In this document: positions 31,549-36,929 of the stretch, in pieces
How positions within the stretch are numbered: position 1 is the stretch's first letter
How the letters are laid out: the number at the start of each line of letters is the position of its first letter
Assembly: GCA_964653025.1 (NCBI GenBank)
Contig: CAZZBZ010000034.1
Location: forward strand, 1 to 36,929
Origin: JABWAM01 sp964653025
GTDB taxonomy: Bacteria; Verrucomicrobiota; Verrucomicrobiia; JABWAM01
Reading direction: 5' to 3'
Length of the DNA: 36,929 nucleotides
Program-made: the position numbers and the translations under genes
Notes under the pieces: generated by a model
The model's input: only the letters and a program-made list of their open reading frames with translations
Databases searched by the model: none
Told to the model about the DNA's origin: nothing

Positions 31549-33462
31549 GTGAAGATGGCTGTGTTCAAGTGGGGCCTTCTGTGCTGGCTGACCGCCTGCC
31601 TGCTGGCGCTTGCGCCGCTCGCGGATCGCGCGCTGCATTCGGGTTCCTACTTCCTTCTTCCGAACACCTTCAGCGATTCGCTTCTGTACCGCGTCATCAT
31701 CCAGAAAGCCGCCCAACCCGGCCCGGCGGGAGACCCGTTCCTCTGGGAGCATCGCCACGATCCCCAGTCTCTCCTCAACCTGGTACGGTTCTGGCCTTCG
31801 GTTTACGCACGGGTGTACGAACGGGGGGGGGACGTGGCGCTCCTGGCGTTCTCCACCATCTTGTCGGGAGTCTGGTTCTTCGCGCTGTTCCGCTTCGCGC
31901 GACGCCTCGGAATGCCTGCAACCTTCGCATTCTTCGTTGCGGGAATCCAAGCCTTCTTTGTAGTGAACCTTGCCTACCAGGTAGTTGGTTTCAAAACCAA
32001 CTTCCGTGCGTATTCCTTCTTGATCACTGAGCACATGCGACTGTATCCCTCGGTCACCGCGATGGCGTGGTACAGTGTGGCGGCGGTCACCGTGGCGTGG
32101 GCGGTGGACGACGGGCGACGCCTGCGCCTCGCACTTGCCGGTGCACTCGTCGCGCTCACCACGCAGGGCCGACCGTTCGATTGGCTTGTGCTGATGGGTG
32201 CGTTGGTTCTCCTTTTTGCCTATTCCATCGTGTGGAAAAGGGGTGCGGACGCACGGCGCGTTCTCGTCGTCCTTGCGGTGGCCCTCATCTTTAGCATCGG
32301 GTTCATCCTAGAGTTCTCCTTCTTCATGCATGCCTTCCGGGCGGAATACGAGGACCAGATCGCCCGCGGAAACCTCCAGGTCAAACTCTTGGCTCATTAT
32401 GTCAAGTACAGCCTGGTCGTCATTTTCTGCGTGCTGGGTATCGGAGGGTTATCCGCCTTGCTCCAACTCAAGAATGGCGTGGAGCGTGGTGATTCGAGGG
32501 ACCGGGCTCTGCTCTGGCTTTGTTGCCTGGCCATGTCGAGCCTCCTCGTCCACTACAAGAGTCTGCTGGAGGGAGGTGTGACCCTAGTGGGCTTTGCCTA
32601 CCCGATGGTATTTAGCGTTTTTCCGTGGTTGTTCCTTCTCGCAATGACCTCGCTGGTTCGGGGGCTGGATCGTGCTTCCCGCTTGGCCTGGCTCCGCCAT
32701 TCTTTCTGGCCGGTGGCATTACTTGCCATGCTGGTTTTTCAGCAGATCGGCATCCTTGCGATACTTCGAGGGCAATGCCCGTCGCTTGTCGTTTCCACGG
32801 GGCGCTTGGCTGTCTATCGCCAGATCCTTCAGGCGAGCAAAACGGATGCGGTGGTTTTGACCCTTGGTCGTGGCCTGGAGGTTTCTGCGTTCGCCAACGG
32901 GCGGTTGTTCTTTCCGAATCCAGCTCCGGCAACCTACATCTGTTCGGCCCCGACGACGGAACTTCTAGAGCGTTTTTGCGCCGCCAAGCTTCTCCTGACC
33001 GGTACGCTCGACGATCTGAGTCCGATTTTTTCTCCCGAGGGAGTCGAAGATTTCGAGGGTTGGAGGACCACCCGCCCGGTGGCAACGCGTTTCTGGATCA
33101 ACCTTCTCGAACAGGCGCTGGGGCACAACACCTTCATCTTTCACCCGATTCGAAATCGCGGGGAACTCGCGCACCGGGGGATCCAACTCCCGCTCCGCCT
33201 CCGTGAAAGGGGAGACTTTATCGCATTCTTTTCCCAAGAGTTTCGTCGGGTCTTCGATCGATACACAGGTCGGATGGTTTCATCACCCGACACCGGTGCC
33301 GGGTGTTTCCGTCTCGATTACGTCTACGTGCCTTCGGCGGCCATGGAGCATGTCGATCTGAATCGCATGGGGAGCCTTCCTTTCTTGCGAAAGGAGGCGC
33401 TTCCCAAGGGCGCCGACGGTCGCCTCTGGTCGGTGGTGCGAGTTCGGAGCGGCGAAGGTTAA
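31549..33462 (+). CDS. Multi-pass membrane protein of unknown function, GT-C-like
   Basis: 637 aa from the GTG at 31549 (AGGTAGG about 12 bp upstream; ATG at 31555 is an alternative). About 10 membrane segments (to about 430) are followed by a soluble, probably periplasmic, C-terminal domain of about 200 residues. After helix 1 the loop reads FLLPNTFSDSLLYRVIIQKAAQPG and then GDPFLWEHRHDPQS, a polar acidic loop like that of polyprenyl-sugar-using GT-C enzymes. No close family is recognised. It could be a glycosyltransferase or a polymerase/ligase of the surface glycan. The stop codon is followed by an inverted repeat with T and A tracts at 33464-33511. Confidence 0.7.
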   Translation: MKMAVFKWGLLCWLTACLLALAPLADRALHSGSYFLLPNTFSDSLLYRVIIQKAAQPGPAGDPFLWEHRHDPQSLLNLVRFWPSVYARVYERGGDVALLAFSTILSGVWFFALFRFARRLGMPATFAFFVAGIQAFFVVNLAYQVVGFKTNFRAYSFLITEHMRLYPSVTAMAWYSVAAVTVAWAVDDGRRLRLALAGALVALTTQGRPFDWLVLMGALVLLFAYSIVWKRGADARRVLVVLAVALIFSIGFILEFSFFMHAFRAEYEDQIARGNLQVKLLAHYVKYSLVVIFCVLGIGGLSALLQLKNGVERGDSRDRALLWLCCLAMSSLLVHYKSLLEGGVTLVGFAYPMVFSVFPWLFLLAMTSLVRGLDRASRLAWLRHSFWPVALLAMLVFQQIGILAILRGQCPSLVVSTGRLAVYRQILQASKTDAVVLTLGRGLEVSAFANGRLFFPNPAPATYICSAPTTELLERFCAAKLLLTGTLDDLSPIFSPEGVEDFEGWRTTRPVATRFWINLLEQALGHNTFIFHPIRNRGELAHRGIQLPLRLRERGDFIAFFSQEFRRVFDRYTGRMVSSPDTGAGCFRLDYVYVPSAAMEHVDLNRMGSLPFLRKEALPKGADGRLWSVVRVRSGEG

Positions 33463-33463
33463 C

Positions 33464-33511
33464 TTTTTTTGTGCATCAGTCGCCCATGATCGAGGGGGGA
33501 TGATGCAAAAA
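33464..33511. terminator. Possible bidirectional terminator-like inverted repeat
   Basis: TTTTTTTGTGCATCA at the left is mirrored by TGATGCAAAAA at the right (33501-33511), with a 22-bp centre. An RNA hairpin would have a U-rich and an A-rich side around a GCATCA/TGATGC stem. It lies two bases after the stop of the membrane-protein gene and before the SGNH gene, so it may separate the two transcripts. The stem is short, and no T-run follows the right arm on the plus strand, so plus-strand termination is uncertain. Confidence 0.4.
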
Positions 33512-33557
33512 TGCTCAGCTATGCTTTAAGGCCACGGCGACCGAGATAAATCGCCCC

Positions 33558-34772
33558 TTGCACGCTACTCAGTCCTTTGGTACCCACTTCGCGGAAGTGG
33601 AAGCCTTTCTCGTCAGTGCCAGCACTTTTGCCGCATGTGTTGGCGCGGGATGCGTCGCGGTACTCGGGATTCGTTATGCTTCAGGTCCGTTGCGTGCCCA
33701 ACTGCGGCACATTCGGAACTGGTTGTGGCTGCTCGCGGTGCCCTGTTCCCTCCTGGCCTGGCTTCATGAGGTGCCGATGCTTCCCGAGGGGATCCACCAG
33801 AACGGGTTCACCGTCCTTTTTCCAGGGTACCGGCGGCTGGCCGTCCACCGCATCAACCAACCCAAGGAAGGCCGTCGGCGACTTGTGATCCTCGGCGCCT
33901 CCAACATGGCGGGGTGGGCTGGGGACTACCGTGGCAGCCTTTTCGACTACCGCCACAAACACGACATCTGGGGGCGCGCCTCCCTCGCGGCGTGCATGGA
34001 GAAGGAACTGGGGCGGCAGGGGATCCCGTCCCGTGTCGAGAATCTGGGTGTCAATGCCGGGAACGTGTTTACCGAGTTATCCCTTTTTCTCTACACGATG
34101 GAGCGCCAGCCTGACCTTGTCATCCACGGCCTAGTGGCTCCCTCCTTTGCTCCCAACGCCGACAAGTTGATGCCGGAAGTTCGCAACGAGCTGCGCGCGC
34201 GCCTGGCCACCCACGCGTACGCGGACAAGGAGCAACTCGAGAAGACCCTCCTTGTCATGTTGGCGTCGGGTGATCCCCGTGCCTCGGGGACTCCGACCAT
34301 GAAACCTTCGCGCTGGGATGGAATCATCGGACGGGCGGGGGGAGTCCTTGTGGGGGCCTACCGTTCTCTCGGTCTTCCTCCGCTGGTGACCAAGTTTCCG
34401 AACTCTACGCCCTCCGCCGCGGAACTGAAGGAGCTGCTCGGTCAACCGTTGCCGCCCTACTATCTGGAGTGGACGCGTCGTGCGCTGACCACCTACGCGG
34501 ACGTGCCGCTCATCATGCACCGGATCGCCCGGAGCCGCGGCGTGCCTTATGTTGCTGTGCTCCCTCCCGATCTAGAATCGGCGACCCGCCCCTTCTACCA
34601 GGAGTACGGCGCTATGTTGCGCGCGCGCGGCCTGACCGTGCTGGACCTGTCGCAGCTCGGCCTTCAGTACGGGACTGAGACTTATGACGGCTGTCACAGC
34701 ACCGTGAAGGGCAACGCCATCACGGCGAAAAGGATCCTGGATGAACTCTCTGGAATGAAGGTGTTCCCATGA
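33558..34772 (+). CDS. Membrane-anchored SGNH-fold hydrolase/acyltransferase-like protein (DltD/AlgJ-like position)
   Basis: 404 aa if it starts with TTG at 33558; GTG at 33597 (codon 14) is an equally good start. A hydrophobic segment (SASTFAACVGAGCVAVLGI) and a second (NWLWLLAVPCSLLAWL) anchor it, leaving an extracytoplasmic domain. The SGNH blocks are visible: LVILGASNMAGW (nucleophile Ser in G-A-S-N), ENLGVNAGNVFTE (Gly/Asn oxyanion region) and, near the end, TYDGCHSTVKGN with D-x-x-H (Asp and His). Such proteins work with MBOAT acyltransferases in moving acyl groups onto envelope polymers, as DltD and AlgJ/AlgX do. Its stop overlaps the start of a 40-aa membrane microprotein (ATGA), followed by the MBOAT gene. 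Confidence 0.88.
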   Translation: MHATQSFGTHFAEVEAFLVSASTFAACVGAGCVAVLGIRYASGPLRAQLRHIRNWLWLLAVPCSLLAWLHEVPMLPEGIHQNGFTVLFPGYRRLAVHRINQPKEGRRRLVILGASNMAGWAGDYRGSLFDYRHKHDIWGRASLAACMEKELGRQGIPSRVENLGVNAGNVFTELSLFLYTMERQPDLVIHGLVAPSFAPNADKLMPEVRNELRARLATHAYADKEQLEKTLLVMLASGDPRASGTPTMKPSRWDGIIGRAGGVLVGAYRSLGLPPLVTKFPNSTPSAAELKELLGQPLPPYYLEWTRRALTTYADVPLIMHRIARSRGVPYVAVLPPDLESATRPFYQEYGAMLRARGLTVLDLSQLGLQYGTETYDGCHSTVKGNAITAKRILDELSGMKVFP

Positions 34773-34891
34773 GCCGACGCCAGGTCCTAAAGCTGGCGAT
34801 CCTGCTGGTGCTTTACGCACTCTGCATCCTTGCTTGGGATGTCGAGCAGTCCCTGGGAATCGGGCGCCAGTTTGTGTATGCCGTTTTCTGA
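34769..34891 (+). CDS. DltX-like single-pass membrane microprotein
   Basis: 40 aa: a short basic start (MSRRQVLK), one hydrophobic helix (about residues 9-23, LAILLVLYALCILAW), then DVEQSLGIGRQ and the C-terminal F35-V-Y-A-V-F40. The ATG overlaps the SGNH stop (ATGA), and the stop lies 6 bp before the MBOAT start, so all three are translationally linked. The topology (N-in, C-out), length and F-x-Y-x-x-F end match what I recall of DltX, the microprotein that carries acyl groups on its C-terminal Tyr between DltB and DltD in teichoic-acid D-alanylation. By analogy Tyr37 would be the acyl carrier here (inference). It is below usual gene-calling limits and easily missed. Confidence 0.8.
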   Translation: MSRRQVLKLAILLVLYALCILAWDVEQSLGIGRQFVYAVF

Positions 34892-34897
34892 CCGCCC

Positions 34898-36130
34898 ATG
34901 ATCGAGACCCTTCTGGAACCCGTGCGGCTCGGCATGCTGGTCGCGTTAGCACTGCTTCTGGGCGTCTCGTGGGGGCCCGGCGCGGGGAAGGTGCGCCCCT
35001 GGGCGTTCCTTGCGTTCAACATGGCGCTCCTGGCGACGTGGTTCGGCGGGAACTGGAGGGGGGGTGCGATCTGCCTCGTCTTCGCCCTCGTCGTGTACGC
35101 ACTGATCCACCTGTCGCGTTCGCGCTCCCACCTCTGGATGTTCAGCCTGCTGGCGCTTGTCGGCTTCCTCTTCCTGGTGAAGTACGACTACCCCTCCTGG
35201 CTGCCGCACGCGTACAGGGGAGGGATCTGGACCCGGACGATGAAAGCCTGGCTTGGTATTCCCGACCTGAAGGTCACCCTCGGTCTTTCCTACCTCTGTT
35301 TTCGCCTGCTCCATGTGCACATTGAGTACCGCAATGGAAACCTTGCCAGGGTCGACCTGCTCCCTTTTCTCAACTACGTCTTCTTCGTCCCCGTCAGTCT
35401 CGCCGGTCCCATCAACCTCTACGAACCGTTCCAAAGGGACCTCGCCACCCCCCCGCGCCTCGACGGAGGGGAGTTCTACCTCGCCATCCGAAGGATCGTC
35501 CTCGGTCTGGCGAAGAAGGTTCTCGTCGCCGGGCTGATCTCGCCCTACATCCTCGGGAGTCTCGAGCCCGATGGGCCGCACCCTTTTCTCCTGCTCACGC
35601 TCGCGGCCGTCGGTTACTCCATTTACATCTATGCGGATTTCTCCGGTTACACGGACATCGCCATCGGGTTGGGGCGACTCTTCGGGATCCGCCTACCCGA
35701 GAACTTCGACCGACCCTTCCTCGCGACCAACCTCCAGGATTTCTGGGCCCGTTGGCATATGACGCTCACCAACTGGATCCGGACCTACGTGTTCTATCCC
35801 CTCAACTTGTTCCTCACGCGACGGCGCCCAGACCACGGGAAACTCCTGAACCCGGTCCTTACCGTCCTCGTCTCCTTTCTCCTGATCGGGATGTGGCACG
35901 GCAATCAATGGAACTTTGTGGCCTTCGGCCTTATGCACGGCATTGGTATCGCCTTCCTGCTGGTGCTTCGGCGCTTCCGACCCGCCCCCAGGGAGGGATA
36001 CTCCGGGTTCTCCCTCTGGTGGCGCCGTGCGGCCACCTTCCTCTTTGTCAGCTACTCCTTCATCCTCTTCGTTTACCCACTCGGGGATATTCCCTGGCTT
36101 CTCGGCAGGGCCCTCGGGCTGGGGTCCTGA
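34898..36130 (+). CDS. MBOAT-family membrane O-acyltransferase (DltB/AlgI-like)
   Basis: 410 aa with about 10-11 membrane segments. The MBOAT signature is clear: YIYADFSGYTDIAIGLGRLFGIRLPENFDRPFL-type block (key pieces YADFSGYTDIAIG and PENFDRPFL), FWARWHMTLTNWIRTYVFYPL with His287, LIGMWHGNQWNFVAFGLMHG with His334 (the family catalytic His) and His347. These enzymes take an acyl group from a cytoplasmic donor (CoA or carrier protein) and deliver it across the membrane to a polymer or partner. Order SGNH, microprotein, MBOAT matches a Dlt-like relay. No acyl-activating ligase is present; the ACP at 22658 is a candidate donor. It is slightly shorter than many AlgI proteins and lacks a C-terminal extension. 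Confidence 0.95.
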   Translation: MIETLLEPVRLGMLVALALLLGVSWGPGAGKVRPWAFLAFNMALLATWFGGNWRGGAICLVFALVVYALIHLSRSRSHLWMFSLLALVGFLFLVKYDYPSWLPHAYRGGIWTRTMKAWLGIPDLKVTLGLSYLCFRLLHVHIEYRNGNLARVDLLPFLNYVFFVPVSLAGPINLYEPFQRDLATPPRLDGGEFYLAIRRIVLGLAKKVLVAGLISPYILGSLEPDGPHPFLLLTLAAVGYSIYIYADFSGYTDIAIGLGRLFGIRLPENFDRPFLATNLQDFWARWHMTLTNWIRTYVFYPLNLFLTRRRPDHGKLLNPVLTVLVSFLLIGMWHGNQWNFVAFGLMHGIGIAFLLVLRRFRPAPREGYSGFSLWWRRAATFLFVSYSFILFVYPLGDIPWLLGRALGLGS

Positions 36131-36195
36131 ACGGCGTTTCCGTGGATGGGTTGCGGGGGGCTCCTTCGATAGAACAGGGAAAAACCGTCCGTTTG

Positions 36196-36929
36196 TCAGT
36201 CGCGGCGGACGTAGAGGCGCACCTGCATTCGTGAGTTGGGGGGGGAGACGTGGACAGGCGTGTAGTGTTCCTCGATCCATCGGGAGAGCGCAGGGCTGTG
36301 GTCGTGGCCAAAGAAGCGGGAAAATGAGGCGCGCTCCTTATCCCAAAGCACGAATCTGGGGCGCCGTTGCATGAAGAACTCCAGGGCGCGAGCCTCGCGC
36401 ACAGGCTGGTATTGGCCGCTGAAGCCCACCCGCGCGAAGTAGGTATAAAAGGCGGCGGAGCGCATCCCGGTGAGGAGTTGGGCGGAGGGCTCGTACGTGC
36501 AGAGTAGGGTTTCGCCGGGAGAGGCCGCGTTCAGAACTTCCAGGATAGTGGCCAGATCATGACGGGTCACCGGATCCATGGAGATGGGGATCTCGCCGAA
36601 GGGAGTCGCGATGCGGGTCACCGTGTGGAGGGGACAGGTCAGGCGCTGGATGACCAGGGCGAGGCAGAGGAGGGCCGTGCATGCGAGCATCCCGCGGTGG
36701 ACAACTCGGAAAACCCCCCGCTGGGTCGAGCGCGTTCCAAACCAGATCAGGAGGAGGAGGAGGGTTGCCGGCTGGCAGTAGTTTAGAGGATACCAACCGG
36801 TGATCGAAACCCGCGCGATCCCCACGCCGACGATCACCCACATCGCCAGGAGGGCTGGCCACGATCGAAACCGCAGCGCGCGCAGGGACCGCCACCTCAG
36901 GAGCGCGGCACCGAGGCGGGCCGTGACAA
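36196..36929 (-). CDS. C-terminal part of a GT-C-like membrane protein (5' partial)
   Basis: The frame is open to the right edge (ATG at 36843 is internal), so the gene continues outside the window. The visible part has two to three membrane helices (WVIVGVGIARVSIT, NYCQPATLLLLLIWF, GMLACTALLCLALVI), then a soluble domain of about 130 residues ending SRWIEEHYTPVHVSPPNSRMQVRLYVRRD. That tail resembles the end of the 25084 protein (TLRWLREHYRQISPPDGC, VKIQCYER), so both belong to one family of putative polyprenyl-sugar glycosyltransferases. It converges on the MBOAT gene, with 65 bp between the stops and no convincing terminator. Confidence 0.8.
   Translation of the reverse strand, partial: VTARLGAALLRWRSLRALRFRSWPALLAMWVIVGVGIARVSITGWYPLNYCQPATLLLLLIWFGTRSTQRGVFRVVHRGMLACTALLCLALVIQRLTCPLHTVTRIATPFGEIPISMDPVTRHDLATILEVLNAASPGETLLCTYEPSAQLLTGMRSAAFYTYFARVGFSGQYQPVREARALEFFMQRRPRFVLWDKERASFSRFFGHDHSPALSRWIEEHYTPVHVSPPNSRMQVRLYVRRD

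Noticed and set aside
1..36929. tRNA, rRNA, integrase, phage genes or a replication origin
   Set aside because: I looked for tRNA-like cloverleaf ends, rRNA motifs, integrase and transposase signatures and found none that I can support.

Overview
The window is a high-GC (roughly 60-65 %) bacterial scaffold piece with two 100-N assembly gaps (14918-15017 and 16286-16385), which suggests a draft or metagenome-assembled genome. No rRNA, tRNA or other lineage marker is present. Families of extragenic palindromic repeats and 'ACAGGATT'-type repeats, many receiver/kinase fusions and a large, loosely organised surface-polysaccharide locus would fit a PVC-group (Verrucomicrobiota-like) or similar Gram-negative lineage. 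That placement is only a guess.

Layout. (1) 1-7985, plus strand: a multi-PAS hybrid histidine kinase (5' end outside the window), two receiver-histidine kinase fusions (the first with an ATPase domain that has lost key residues, the second intact), and a predicted exported protein with two jelly-roll-like domains, linked by ATGA or GTGA junctions except for one repeat-bearing gap. (2) 8088-14603: housekeeping genes gltD (minus), valS and a TSUP permease (plus), with a HigBA-type toxin-antitoxin pair between gltD and valS. valS carries an in-frame insertion of repeat-like DNA at the edge of its editing domain. (3) 14604-20070: a repeat-rich accessory stretch with a sigma-54 response regulator cut by the first gap, rarA cut by the second gap, a HicBA pair, and a two-gene module of a small basic protein plus a nucleotidyltransferase-like protein whose 3' end is duplicated upstream of rarA. 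(4) 20071-36929: a surface-glycan locus. It contains methyltransferases, a GT2 glycosyltransferase, a ketoacyl-ACP synthase III with its own acyl carrier protein, two paralogous left-handed-beta-helix acyltransferases, a Wzx-like flippase, several large multi-pass GT-C/YfhO-like proteins, and a final SGNH - microprotein - MBOAT trio.

How the genes may work together. The glycan locus looks able to build, methylate, acylate and export a polysaccharide or glycolipid. The most striking feature is an unlisted 40-residue single-pass membrane protein at 34769-34891, between the SGNH protein and the MBOAT acyltransferase. It overlaps the SGNH stop by ATGA and ends in F-V-Y-A-V-F, matching the F-x-Y-x-x-F type C-terminus of DltX, the small acyl-relay partner of DltB in teichoic-acid D-alanylation. 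This suggests a Dlt-like, three-component transmembrane acyl-relay in a polysaccharide locus, possibly supplied by the KASIII/ACP pair 12 kb upstream in the same locus (inference).

Other points worth a second look are the pseudokinase-like receiver fusion, the valS insertion, nested modular repeats, and the nucleotidyltransferase module with a strong promoter placed for near-leaderless transcription.
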